Origin: Sideroxyarcus sp045866275
GTDB lineage: Bacteria; Pseudomonadota; Gammaproteobacteria; Burkholderiales; Gallionellaceae
Direction of reading: 5' to 3'
Length of the DNA stretch: 64,000 nucleotides
Assembly (NCBI GenBank): GCA_045866275.1
Contig: BAAFRX010000013.1
Span: forward strand, 1-64,000
Shown: positions 49,467 to 58,521 of the stretch, in pieces
Layout of the letters: every line of letters begins with the position of its first letter
Position numbering within the stretch: position 1 is the stretch's first letter
Notes under the pieces: generated by a model
Told to the model about the DNA's origin: nothing
What the model saw: only the letters and a program-made list of their open reading frames with translations
The model's database searches: none
Translations under genes and position numbers: made by a program

Positions 49467-52016
49467 ATGGAACAACAATTCGCCAAAGAAACCCTGCCGG
49501 TCAGCCTGGAAGAAGAGATGCGCAAGTCCTACCTCGATTACGCCATGAGCGTGATCGTGGGGCGTGCCTTGCCGGATGTGCGCGACGGACTGAAGCCGGT
49601 GCACCGCCGCGTGTTGTTCGCGATGAGCGAGCTTTCCAACGACTGGAACCGCGCCTATAAGAAATCGGCGCGTATCGTCGGCGATGTGATCGGTAAATAC
49701 CACCCCCACGGCGACACGGCGGTGTACGACACCATCGTGCGCATGGCGCAGGATTTTTCGCTGCGCTACACGCTGGTGGACGGGCAGGGTAACTTCGGCT
49801 CGGTGGACGGCGATAACGCGGCGGCGATGCGTTACACCGAGATCCGCATGGCGCGGATCGCCCACCAGTTGCTGGAAGACCTGGACAAGGAGACGGTGGA
49901 TTTCGGCCCCAACTATGACGGTTCCGAACATGAGCCGCTGGTGTTCCCGGCGCGTTTCCCCAATCTGCTGGTGAACGGGTCTTCCGGGATTGCGGTGGGC
50001 ATGGCAACCAACATTCCCCCGCACAACATGAGCGAGGTGGTGGATGCCTGTCTGGCGCTGTTGCGCGAACCGGACATGGATATCGAACAGCTGATCGAAT
50101 TGGTGCCCGCCCCGGATTTCCCGACGGCCGGTTTCATCTACGGGCTGGCCGGGGTGAAGGAAGGCTACCGCACCGGGCGCGGCCGCGTGGTGATGCGCGC
50201 GCGCACCCACTTCGAGGATATCGGCAAGGGCGACCGCCAGGCGATCATCATCGACGAATTGCCGTATCAGGTGAACAAGGCCACCCTGCTGATGAAGATC
50301 GGCGAAATGGTGCGCGAGAAGACGCTGGAAGGCATATCCGAGATCCGCGACGAGTCGGACAAGTCCGGCATGCGCGCCGTGATCGAGCTGAAGCGCGGCG
50401 AGAACGCCGACGTGATCCTGAACAAGCTGTACAAAGCGACCCAGATGCAGGACAGCTTCGGCATCAACATGGTCGCCATCGTGGATGGACAGCCCAAGCT
50501 GTGCAATCTGAAGGATGTCATCGACGCTTTTCTGCGCCACCGCCGCGAAGTCGTCACGCGCCGCACCGTCTTTGAGCTGCGCAAGGCACGCGAACGCGGC
50601 CATATTCTGGAAGGGTTGGCGGTCGCGCTGTCCAATGTGGACGAGATCATCGCGCTGATCAAGGCCGCGCCCACCCCGGCGGATGCCAAGCGGGACCTGA
50701 TGGCGCGCGGCTGGCGTTCATCGCTGGTCGAGGATATGTTAAGCCGGGTCAACGAAGCGTCGCGTCCGGAAGGGCTGGCGCCGGAGTTTGGCATGGTCAA
50801 GGGCAAGGGCTACTTCCTGTCCGACGCCCAGGCGCAGGCGATTCTGGAATTGCGCCTGCAGCGCCTGACCGGGCTGGAGCAGGACAAGATCGTCGGCGAA
50901 TACCGCGAAGTGATGGAAAAGGTCGCCGACCTGCTGGACATCCTGGCGAAGCCGGCGCGCGTCACCCAGATCATCGGCGACGAGTTGGTGGCCATCCGCT
51001 CGCAGTTCGGCGACAAGCGCCGCAGCGAGATCGTGACGCACACGCAGGACATGAGCATGGAAGACCTGATCGCACCGGAAGACGTGGTGGTCACCCTGTC
51101 GCACGGCGGTTACATGAAGGCGCAGAAGCTGGACGAATACCGCGCGCAGAAACGCGGCGGCCGCGGCAAGCAGGCGGCCTCGACCAAGGAAGACGATTTT
51201 GTCGATAACCTGTTCATCGCCAATACCCACGATTTCATCCTGTGCTTCTCCAATCGCGGCCGCGTGTACTGGCTCAAGGTGTATGAAGTGCCGCAGGGCA
51301 CGCGCATCAGCCGCGGCAAGCCGATCGTCAACCTGTTGCCGCTGGAAATCGGCGAGCAGATCAACGCCATCCTGCCGGTGAGCCAGTTCGCCGACGATCA
51401 GTTCGTATTCTTCGCCACCCGCGAAGGTACGGTGAAGAAAACCCCGTTGTCCGACTTTGCCAATCCGCGCACCAAGGGCATCATCGCCATCAATCTGGAC
51501 GAGGGCGACTTCCTCATCGGCGTTGCGCTGACCGACGGCAAGCACGATGTGATGCTGTTCTCGGACGAGGGCAAGGCGGTGCGCTTCGACGAGAACGACG
51601 TGCGCTCGATGGGGCGCGCGGCGCGCGGGGTGCGCGGCATGAAGCTGACCAAGGGCGGCAAGGTGATCGCGCTGCTGGTGGCCGAGAACGAACAGCAGTC
51701 CGTGTTGACCGCGACCGAGAACGGTTACGGCAAGCGCACTTCGATCGTCGAATATACCCGCCACGGGCGCGGCACGCAGGGCATGATCGCGATCCAGACT
51801 TCGGCGCGCAACGGCAAGGTGGTCGCCGCCACACTGGTGGACCAGGACGATGAGATCATGCTGATTGGCACCAACGGCGTGCTGATCCGTACGCGCGTCA
51901 GGGAAATTCGCGAGATGAGCCGCGCCACCCAGGGCGTGACGCTGATCAATCTGGACAAGGGCGACAAGCTGGCCGGTTTGAGCCGGATTGCCGAGCCGGA
52001 AGAAGAATCCGAATAA
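49467..52016 (+). CDS. gyrA: DNA gyrase subunit A
   Basis: Breakage-reunion subunit of gyrase, which introduces negative supercoils. The 849 residues have VIVGRALPDVRDGLKPVHRR, the quinolone-determining loop HPHGDTAVYDTIVRMAQ with Thr84 in the E. coli Ser83 place (as in Pseudomonas) and Asp88 wild-type, catalytic Tyr123 in AAAMRYTEIRM, the GyrA box QKRGGRGK in the C-terminal domain, and an acidic tail. First gene of the long operon through lapB, followed by serC 19 bases later. Confidence 0.98.
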   Translation: MEQQFAKETLPVSLEEEMRKSYLDYAMSVIVGRALPDVRDGLKPVHRRVLFAMSELSNDWNRAYKKSARIVGDVIGKYHPHGDTAVYDTIVRMAQDFSLRYTLVDGQGNFGSVDGDNAAAMRYTEIRMARIAHQLLEDLDKETVDFGPNYDGSEHEPLVFPARFPNLLVNGSSGIAVGMATNIPPHNMSEVVDACLALLREPDMDIEQLIELVPAPDFPTAGFIYGLAGVKEGYRTGRGRVVMRARTHFEDIGKGDRQAIIIDELPYQVNKATLLMKIGEMVREKTLEGISEIRDESDKSGMRAVIELKRGENADVILNKLYKATQMQDSFGINMVAIVDGQPKLCNLKDVIDAFLRHRREVVTRRTVFELRKARERGHILEGLAVALSNVDEIIALIKAAPTPADAKRDLMARGWRSSLVEDMLSRVNEASRPEGLAPEFGMVKGKGYFLSDAQAQAILELRLQRLTGLEQDKIVGEYREVMEKVADLLDILAKPARVTQIIGDELVAIRSQFGDKRRSEIVTHTQDMSMEDLIAPEDVVVTLSHGGYMKAQKLDEYRAQKRGGRGKQAASTKEDDFVDNLFIANTHDFILCFSNRGRVYWLKVYEVPQGTRISRGKPIVNLLPLEIGEQINAILPVSQFADDQFVFFATREGTVKKTPLSDFANPRTKGIIAINLDEGDFLIGVALTDGKHDVMLFSDEGKAVRFDENDVRSMGRAARGVRGMKLTKGGKVIALLVAENEQQSVLTATENGYGKRTSIVEYTRHGRGTQGMIAIQTSARNGKVVAATLVDQDDEIMLIGTNGVLIRTRVREIREMSRATQGVTLINLDKGDKLAGLSRIAEPEEESE

Positions 52017-52035
52017 CGTTCGAGGAGTGTACGAC

Positions 52036-53118
52036 ATGACCATTTACAACTTCAGCGCAGGGCCGGCGGTATTGCCGAAAGAAGTGTTGCAGCAGGCGCA
52101 GGCGGAATTGCTCGACTGGCACGGCAGCGGCATGTCGGTGATGGAGATGTCGCACCGCGGCAAGGAATATATGGGCATCCACGCCCAGGCGGAGGCGGAC
52201 CTGCGCGAACTGATGGGCATCCCGGACAATTACAAGGTGCTGTTCCTGCAAGGCGGCGCGCATCTGCAATTCTCGATGATCCCGCTCAATCTGCTGGGAG
52301 GCAAAGGCTCCGCCGACTACGTCAATACCGGCGAATGGTCGAAGAAAGCCATCGGCGAAGCGAAGAAATTCTGCAACGTGAATGTGGCGGCGAGCAACAC
52401 AGACAAAAATTGCACCTATGTGCCGGCATTCGATACCTGGAAGCTGGATAAAGAGGCGGCCTATGTGCACTACACGCCGAACGAGACCATCGGCGGGGTG
52501 GAATTCAACTGGATTCCCAATACCGGCAAGGTGCCGCTGGTGGCGGACATGTCTTCCAACATCCTGTCGCGCCCGGTCGATGTCTGGAAATACGGACTGA
52601 TCTATGCCGGCGCGCAAAAGAACATCGGCCCCGCCGGGCTGACGCTGGTCATCGTGCGCGATGATCTGATCGGGCTGGCCGATCCCCGCCTGCCGACCAT
52701 GCTGGACTTCAAGACCCACGCCAACAGCGATTCGATGTACAACACCCCGCCGACCTTCGCCATCTACATGGCGGGGCTGGTGTTCCAGTGGCTGAAGAAG
52801 AACGGCGGCATCGGCGTGATGGAGCAGAACAACATCGCCAAGGCCCACCTGCTGTATAGCACGATCGATGCCAGCAACGGTTTCTACCGCTGCCCGGTGG
52901 ACCAAGCCGACCGCTCGCGCATGAACGTCCCGTTCACCCTGAAGGACGCCAATCTGGACGGCGATTTCCTGAAACAGGCGGATGCGCGCGGCTTGCTGCA
53001 ATTGAAGGGACACCGCTCCGTCGGCGGTATGCGCGCTTCAATCTATAACGCGATGCCGCTGGCCGGGGTGCAGGCGCTGGTCGATTTCATGAACGAATTT
53101 GCCCGCAGCAAAGGCTGA
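52036..53118 (+). CDS. serC: Phosphoserine aminotransferase
   Basis: PLP enzyme for serine and pyridoxine synthesis. 360 residues start MTIYNFSAGPAVLPKEVL; PLP-lysine is in YAGAQKNIGPAGL. ATG 52036 follows GAGGAG; an upstream in-frame extension reaches into gyrA and is rejected. First of the serC-serA-pheA-hisC-aroF-tyrA series. Confidence 0.97.
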   Translation: MTIYNFSAGPAVLPKEVLQQAQAELLDWHGSGMSVMEMSHRGKEYMGIHAQAEADLRELMGIPDNYKVLFLQGGAHLQFSMIPLNLLGGKGSADYVNTGEWSKKAIGEAKKFCNVNVAASNTDKNCTYVPAFDTWKLDKEAAYVHYTPNETIGGVEFNWIPNTGKVPLVADMSSNILSRPVDVWKYGLIYAGAQKNIGPAGLTLVIVRDDLIGLADPRLPTMLDFKTHANSDSMYNTPPTFAIYMAGLVFQWLKKNGGIGVMEQNNIAKAHLLYSTIDASNGFYRCPVDQADRSRMNVPFTLKDANLDGDFLKQADARGLLQLKGHRSVGGMRASIYNAMPLAGVQALVDFMNEFARSKG

Positions 53119-53133
53119 GCCGGAAGCGCCGCC

Positions 53134-54324
53134 ATGACCCGCACATTCAAGGTGCTGACCCTGAACAAGATCTCGCCGGCCGGCCTGAAGCGGTTGCCGG
53201 CCGCGCGCTATGTCGCTGGCAACGACATTGCCGCGCCGGATGCGGTGTTGGTGCGCTCGCACAACATGCACGAGATGGAGATTCCCGCCAGCGTGCTGGC
53301 GATCGCGCGCGCCGGTGCGGGCACGAACAACGTTCCGGTCAAGAAGATGAGCGAGCGCGGCGTGCCGGTGTTCAACGCGCCGGGCGCAAACGCGAATGCG
53401 GTGAAGGAACTGGTCATCACCGGCATGTTGCTGGCCTCGCGCAACATCGTCCCGGCGCTGCGTTTCACCGCAGGGCTGCAGGGTGACGATGCGTCCATGC
53501 ACCAGCAGGTCGAAGACGGAAAAAAGGCGTTTGCCGGCACCGAGCTGTACGGGCGCACGCTGGGCATCGTCGGGCTGGGGGCGATCGGCCGCCTGGTGGC
53601 GAATGCCGCCATCGGTCTCGGCATGAAAGTGATCGGTTTCGATCCGGAGATCACGGTCGAGGCGGCGTGGAGTTTGTCATCCCAGGTGAGGAAGGCCCAC
53701 AGTCTGGAGGAATTGCTGAAGCACAGCGACTTCGTCACCCTGCATGTGCCGCTGCTGGACGCGACGCGCAACCTGATCGATGCCAGGCGCGTGGCGGGAA
53801 TGAAATCCGGCAGCGTGCTGCTCAATTTCTCGCGCGATGCCATCGTCAGTGAGGAAGCCGTGCTGGCCGGTCTCGCCGCGCAGCATCTGCGTTGTTACGT
53901 GTGCGATTTTCCGGGCAGTCGCACGATCGGAAACGACAAGATCATTGCCTTGCCGCATCTGGGGGCATCCACCGCCGAGGCGGAGGAGAACTGTGCCGTG
54001 ATGGTGGCGGAGCAACTGCGCGAGTATCTGGAAAACGGCAACCTCAGCAACAGCGTGAATTTCCCCAATGTGGCCATGCCGCGCGAGTCCAAATCCAGGC
54101 TCGCGGTGGCGAACACCAATGTGCCGAACATGCTGGGGCAGATTTCCAGCGCGCTGGCGGCGGCGGGGATCAACATCCACAACATGATGAACAAGTCGCG
54201 CGGCGAAATGGCTTATACCCTGGTGGATACCGACAGTCCGGCACCGGCGCAACTGATTGCGCAGATCGCCGCGATTCCCGGAGTGCTCAGGGTGCGTGCC
54301 CTGCCGTTGGAGACTGAAGCATGA
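53134..54324 (+). CDS. serA: D-3-phosphoglycerate dehydrogenase, short type with ACT domain
   Basis: First enzyme of serine synthesis, next to serC. The 396 residues have the NAD site GIVGLGAIGRLVANAAIGLGM, the catalytic Arg region LLNFSRDAIVSEE, the His region IIALPHLGASTAEAEEN, and a C-terminal ACT domain of about 70 residues (LGQISSALAAAGINIHNM). The usual DVFxxEP Glu segment is CDFPGSRTIGND, the pattern of the short Clostridia/Bacteroides-type enzymes. It overlaps the pheA start by four bases. Confidence 0.88.
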   Translation: MTRTFKVLTLNKISPAGLKRLPAARYVAGNDIAAPDAVLVRSHNMHEMEIPASVLAIARAGAGTNNVPVKKMSERGVPVFNAPGANANAVKELVITGMLLASRNIVPALRFTAGLQGDDASMHQQVEDGKKAFAGTELYGRTLGIVGLGAIGRLVANAAIGLGMKVIGFDPEITVEAAWSLSSQVRKAHSLEELLKHSDFVTLHVPLLDATRNLIDARRVAGMKSGSVLLNFSRDAIVSEEAVLAGLAAQHLRCYVCDFPGSRTIGNDKIIALPHLGASTAEAEENCAVMVAEQLREYLENGNLSNSVNFPNVAMPRESKSRLAVANTNVPNMLGQISSALAAAGINIHNMMNKSRGEMAYTLVDTDSPAPAQLIAQIAAIPGVLRVRALPLETEA

Positions 54325-55385
54325 GCGACGAATTGCAGCGTTACCGTGCGCAGATCGACCGGCTTGACGACGAGATGCTGCGCCTCGTCAACCAGCGTGC
54401 CGCGCTGGCGCAGCAGATCGGGCGCCTGAAAGAGGACGGCGCGGTGCTGCGCCCGGAACGCGAGGCGCAAATCCTGCAGCGCCTGTTGCAGGCCAACCGC
54501 GGGCCGTTGTCCGGTGCCGGCATCAGGCAGGTGTTCACCGAGATCATCTCGAACTGCCGCGCGCTGGAGGCACCGCTGCGCGTGGCGTATCTCGGGCCGC
54601 ACGGGACGTTCAGCGAAGCGGCGGTGTCCCAGCGTTTCGGCCAGGCCACGGAGGGACTTCCCGCCGACTCCATCGACGGCGTGTTCGCAGCGGTGGAAAG
54701 CGGTACAGCCAGCTATGGCATGGTGCCGGTGGAAAACTCGACCGAAGGCGCGATCGGCCGCACGCTCGATCTGCTGCTCGACAGCACGCTGCAAATCTGC
54801 GGCGAAGTGCTGCTGCAGGTGCATCAATGTCTGCTGTCGAACGAGAACGATGTCGCCATGATCCGCAAGGTGTACTCGCATCCGCAGTCATTCGGACAAT
54901 GCCAGGGGTGGCTCAACGCGCACCTGCCGCATGCCGAGCGCATCACCGCCTCCAGTAATGCCGATGCGGCGAGGCTGGCCGCCGACGAGTCGTTCGCGGC
55001 AGCGGTGGCGGGGGAGCAGGCGGCGGCGCACTTCAGGCTGAAGGTACTGGCACGCAACATCGAGGACGATGCGCGCAACACCACGCGTTTTCTGGTCATC
55101 GGCAAGCAGGCGGTCGCGCCTTCCGGTCGCGACAAGACTTCGCTCGTCATGTCGGCTCCCAACCGGCCGGGGGCCGTGCACGACCTGCTGGTGCCGTTGG
55201 CGCAGCATGGTGTGTCGATGACCAAACTGGAGTCGCGTCCGTCGCGCACCGGTTTGTGGGAGTACGTGTTCTATGTGGATATTGAAGGCCATCAGTCCGA
55301 TGCCGGAGTAAGCGCTGCGCTGGCGCAACTCAAGCAGATTGCGGCCTTCGTCAAGGTGCTGGGTTCTTACCCGGTTGCGGTTTAA
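54321..55385 (+). CDS. pheA: Bifunctional chorismate mutase / prephenate dehydratase
   Basis: Makes phenylpyruvate from chorismate. The 354 residues comprise an AroQ chorismate mutase (1-90, ELQRYRAQIDRLDDEMLRLV), a prephenate dehydratase (VAYLGPHGTFSEAA, ENSTEGAIG, DDARNTTRFLVI) and a C-terminal ACT domain (APNRPGAVHDLL with ESRPSRTGLWEY) for phenylalanine feedback. Translationally coupled to serA. A 129-base gap follows before hisC. Confidence 0.96.
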   Translation: MSDELQRYRAQIDRLDDEMLRLVNQRAALAQQIGRLKEDGAVLRPEREAQILQRLLQANRGPLSGAGIRQVFTEIISNCRALEAPLRVAYLGPHGTFSEAAVSQRFGQATEGLPADSIDGVFAAVESGTASYGMVPVENSTEGAIGRTLDLLLDSTLQICGEVLLQVHQCLLSNENDVAMIRKVYSHPQSFGQCQGWLNAHLPHAERITASSNADAARLAADESFAAAVAGEQAAAHFRLKVLARNIEDDARNTTRFLVIGKQAVAPSGRDKTSLVMSAPNRPGAVHDLLVPLAQHGVSMTKLESRPSRTGLWEYVFYVDIEGHQSDAGVSAALAQLKQIAAFVKVLGSYPVAV

Positions 55386-55400
55386 TTAAAAGAACAATTT

Positions 55401-55471
55401 AGCCACGGATGAACGCAGATTCTCGCGGATGAGGAAGGGTTTGGTCAGTGTATCCGGATGAATCTGTGGCT
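55401..55471. repeat. Imperfect inverted repeat between pheA and hisC
   Basis: AGCCACGGATGAACGCAGAT at the left and the reverse-complement-like AATCTGTGGCT at the right, with GGATGA repeated inside. Similar GGATGAA-rich repeats occur in several betaproteobacterial genomes as I recall. It breaks an otherwise tight operon. Confidence 0.45.
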
Positions 55472-55514
55472 GGTTGTGGTCGGTTTTCAAGGTTTCTAAC
55501 ATGCAAGGCAACAA

Positions 55515-56621
55515 ATGAATTACTGTGATTTAGCCCCCCCTTATATTCGCGCCATTGCCCCGTATCAACCGGGCAAGCCGATCTCCGAACTGGAGCGCGA
55601 GCTGGGCATCAGCGGCATCGTCAAGCTGGCCTCCAACGAAAATCCGCTCGGCGCCAGTCCGGCCGTGATGGCGGCGATGCAGGAAGCGATCAAGACCATC
55701 GCGCTGTATCCGGATGGTAATGGTTTCGAGCTGAAAGACGCGCTGCATAAACGCTACGGCGTGGCGCATGCCAACATCACGCTGGGCAACGGCTCGAACG
55801 ATCTGCTGGAACTGGCGGCGCGCGCTTTTCTCACGCCCGGCGACAAAGTGGTGTACTCGGCGCATGCCTTTGCGGTATATGCCTTGGCGACCCAGGCGGT
55901 GGGGGCGACGGGCATCAGCGTGCCTGCGGCGAAAGATCTTGGACACGATCTGTCGGCCATGCTTAAAGTCGCCAAAGAAAATAAAGTAAAAATTGTTTTT
56001 ATCGCCAACCCGAACAATCCGACCGGGACTTTTTTGTCAGGTGCCGCACTGCAGGATTTTTTGCGCAAGTTGCCTGCCGACATCCTGCTGGTGCTGGACG
56101 AGGCTTACAACGAATACCTGCCGGAAGACAAGCGCTACGACAGCGTGAGCTGGTTGCGGGAATTCCCCAACCTGATCATCTCGCGCACCTTCTCCAAAGC
56201 GTATGGTTTGGCCGGTCTGCGCGTCGGTTATGCGCTGGCGCATGAACAGGTGACGGATATGATGAATCGCGTGCGCCAGCCGTTCAACGTGAACAGCGTG
56301 GCACAGGCGGCGGCGGTGGCGGCGTTGCGCGATGTATCGTTCGTGAAGAAAACGTTCGAGCTGAACCGGCGCGGCATGGTGCAGATCGCCGAGGGGCTGG
56401 ATAAACTGGGTCTGCAACATATCCCATCGTTCGGCAATTTCCTTGCGTTCCGCATCGGCGGCGCCACCGCGATGTACCGGCGCTTGCTTGAACTGGGCGT
56501 GATCGTGCGCCCAATCGCGAACTATGACATGCCGGACTGGTTGCGCGTCAGCATCGGTCTGGAAAGTGAGAATGCAAAATTTTTGAATGCGCTGAAACAG
56601 GCGCTTGGAGAGATTAAATGA
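55515..56621 (+). CDS. hisC: Histidinol-phosphate aminotransferase
   Basis: PLP aminotransferase. 368 residues: LASNENPLGASP, PNNPTGT, VLDEAYNEY and the PLP-Lys in ISRTFSKAYGLAGLRVGY. In this operon context HisC2 copies often also transaminate aromatic precursors. Overlaps aroF by four bases. Confidence 0.94.
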   Translation: MNYCDLAPPYIRAIAPYQPGKPISELERELGISGIVKLASNENPLGASPAVMAAMQEAIKTIALYPDGNGFELKDALHKRYGVAHANITLGNGSNDLLELAARAFLTPGDKVVYSAHAFAVYALATQAVGATGISVPAAKDLGHDLSAMLKVAKENKVKIVFIANPNNPTGTFLSGAALQDFLRKLPADILLVLDEAYNEYLPEDKRYDSVSWLREFPNLIISRTFSKAYGLAGLRVGYALAHEQVTDMMNRVRQPFNVNSVAQAAAVAALRDVSFVKKTFELNRRGMVQIAEGLDKLGLQHIPSFGNFLAFRIGGATAMYRRLLELGVIVRPIANYDMPDWLRVSIGLESENAKFLNALKQALGEIK

Positions 56622-57634
56622 TTATCGTAATGGGCAGGGAAGTTACCGATGCACAAATCGCGGCCGTCACCAAAAAACTGGAGGCGGCGGGGCTGAAAGC
56701 CAATATCTCGCGCGGGGTCGAACGCACGGTGATCGGCGCGATCGGCGACGAGCGCCAGTTGACGCCGGAAATGTTCACGCCGTTGCCGGGGGTGGAATCG
56801 GCGATGCACATCGCCAAGCAGTACAAGATCGTGTCGCGCGAATCGCATAAACAGGACAGCATTATCGATATCGGCGGTATCCGGCTCGGCGGCAAGCAGA
56901 TCCAGATCATCGCCGGCCCCTGCTCGGTGGAGACGCAGACGCAGATGGACCTGGCGGCGAAATTCGTGCACGAGGCGGGCTGTCGCCTGATGCGCGGCGG
57001 CGCATTCAAGCCGCGCACCAGTCCTTATGCCTTTCAGGGGCACGGCGTGGAAGGCCTCGACATGTTCCGCAAAGCGGCAGACAAATTCAAACTGCCGATC
57101 GTGACTGAATTGATGGATGCGCGGCAGATTGATGCGTTCATGGAGTATGACGTGGACGTGATCCAGATCGGTACGCGCAACATGCAGAACTTTGACCTGC
57201 TCAAGGAAGTCGGGCGCACCAACAAGCCGGTGATCCTCAAGCGCGGCATGTCGGCCACCATCAGCGAATGGCTGATGTCGGCGGAATACATCGCGGCCGG
57301 CGGCAACCACAACATCATCTTCTGCGAACGCGGCATCCGCACCTTCGAGACCGCTTACCGCAACGTGCTGGACGTGACCGCGATTCCGGTGCTGAAAAAA
57401 GAAACCCACCTGCCCGTGATCGTCGACCCTTCGCATGCGGGCGGCAAGGCGTGGATGGTGCCGGCATTGTCGCAGGCCGCCATCGCGGCCGGCGCGGACG
57501 GCCTGCTGATCGAGATGCATCCCAGCCCGTGTGACGCCTGGTGCGATGCCGATCAGGCGCTGACACCGGATGAGTTGAAGAAACTCATGGGTACGCTGGG
57601 CGCCATCGCCGGGGCGATTGGACGCACGCTGTAA
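56618..57634 (+). CDS. aroF: 3-deoxy-7-phosphoheptulonate synthase, type I beta (ACT-like N-domain)
   Basis: First step of the shikimate pathway. The 338 residues have a ferredoxin-like regulatory domain (1-70, MIIVMGREVTDAQIAAVTKK) and a KdsA-like barrel (IIAGPCSVE, LMRGGAFKPRTSPYAFQG, VILKRGMSATISEW, DPSHAGGKAWM). This is the Thermotoga/Bacillus-like type rather than E. coli AroG. Followed by tyrA after three bases. Confidence 0.95.
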   Translation: MIIVMGREVTDAQIAAVTKKLEAAGLKANISRGVERTVIGAIGDERQLTPEMFTPLPGVESAMHIAKQYKIVSRESHKQDSIIDIGGIRLGGKQIQIIAGPCSVETQTQMDLAAKFVHEAGCRLMRGGAFKPRTSPYAFQGHGVEGLDMFRKAADKFKLPIVTELMDARQIDAFMEYDVDVIQIGTRNMQNFDLLKEVGRTNKPVILKRGMSATISEWLMSAEYIAAGGNHNIIFCERGIRTFETAYRNVLDVTAIPVLKKETHLPVIVDPSHAGGKAWMVPALSQAAIAAGADGLLIEMHPSPCDAWCDADQALTPDELKKLMGTLGAIAGAIGRTL

Positions 57635-57637
57635 GCC

Positions 57638-58504
57638 ATGCCCGCCTTTCGCAAAGTTGTCATCTTTGGCGCCGGACTGATCGGCGGGTCGTTTTCATTG
57701 GCGTTGCGCAAGGCGGGAGCTGTTTCTGAAGTCGTTGGTTTCGGGCGCAGTATGGTGACCCTGGAACAGGCCAAACAACTTGGCATCCTCGATCGCATCG
57801 GTGACGATGCTGCGCGTGAAGTGTGCGCTGCGGATATTGTACTGTTGGCCACGCCCGTGGCCCAGATGGCCGATATTTTTCAACGCATCGCGCCGCATCT
57901 TGGCACCCACACACTCGTCACCGATGGCGGTAGTACCAAGGGTGATGTGGTGGCGATTGCGCGCATGATTCTCGGTGGCAAGATCGGCCAGTTCGTTCCA
58001 GCGCATCCCATTGCGGGGGCAGAGAAGAGCGGGCCTGGCGCAGCACAGGCCGATCTTTATCAGGGCAAGAAAGTCGTGCTGACACCGCTGGCGGAGAATT
58101 CGAACGAATCTGTGGCGCGTGTGCGCAAGGCATGGGAATCATGCGGAGCCGTGGTGAGCGAATTGACGCCGGAGGAGCATGATGCCGTGTTCGCGGCGAT
58201 CAGCCATCTGCCGCATCTATTGTCGTTCGCGCTGGTGCATGACATCGCACAGCGTGACAACCGCGACCAACTGCTTTCTTTTGCAGCCAGCGGCTTCCGC
58301 GATTTCACCCGCATCGCCGCCAGTTCACCGGAGATGTGGCGCGACATCTGCATGGCCAACCGCGAGGCGCTGTTGCGCGAACTGCTGCAATACGCCGGAG
58401 AACTGCACGGTCTGTACCAGGCGCTGGAGCGGGGCGATGCCGCAAAGCTCGAAGAAGTGTTCAGCGAGGCACGCAAGGTGCGCAGCGCCTGGCAGCAACA
58501 ATAA
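57638..58504 (+). CDS. tyrA: Prephenate dehydrogenase
   Basis: NAD(P)-dependent decarboxylation of prephenate or arogenate for tyrosine. The 288 residues have FGAGLIGGSFSLALRK, TDGGSTKGDVV, PAHPIAGAEKSGPG and a helical C-terminal half with HLPHLLSFAL. No chorismate mutase or ACT domain. Substrate preference cannot be told by eye. Confidence 0.95.
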   Translation: MPAFRKVVIFGAGLIGGSFSLALRKAGAVSEVVGFGRSMVTLEQAKQLGILDRIGDDAAREVCAADIVLLATPVAQMADIFQRIAPHLGTHTLVTDGGSTKGDVVAIARMILGGKIGQFVPAHPIAGAEKSGPGAAQADLYQGKKVVLTPLAENSNESVARVRKAWESCGAVVSELTPEEHDAVFAAISHLPHLLSFALVHDIAQRDNRDQLLSFAASGFRDFTRIAASSPEMWRDICMANREALLRELLQYAGELHGLYQALERGDAAKLEEVFSEARKVRSAWQQQ

Positions 58505-58521
58505 CCCGATCTATTTCCGGC

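Noticed and set aside
50110..50603. Minus-strand frame joining the MazG gene to the region opposite gyrA
   Set aside because: Only the last 109 codons match MazG; the rest is the complement of gyrA.
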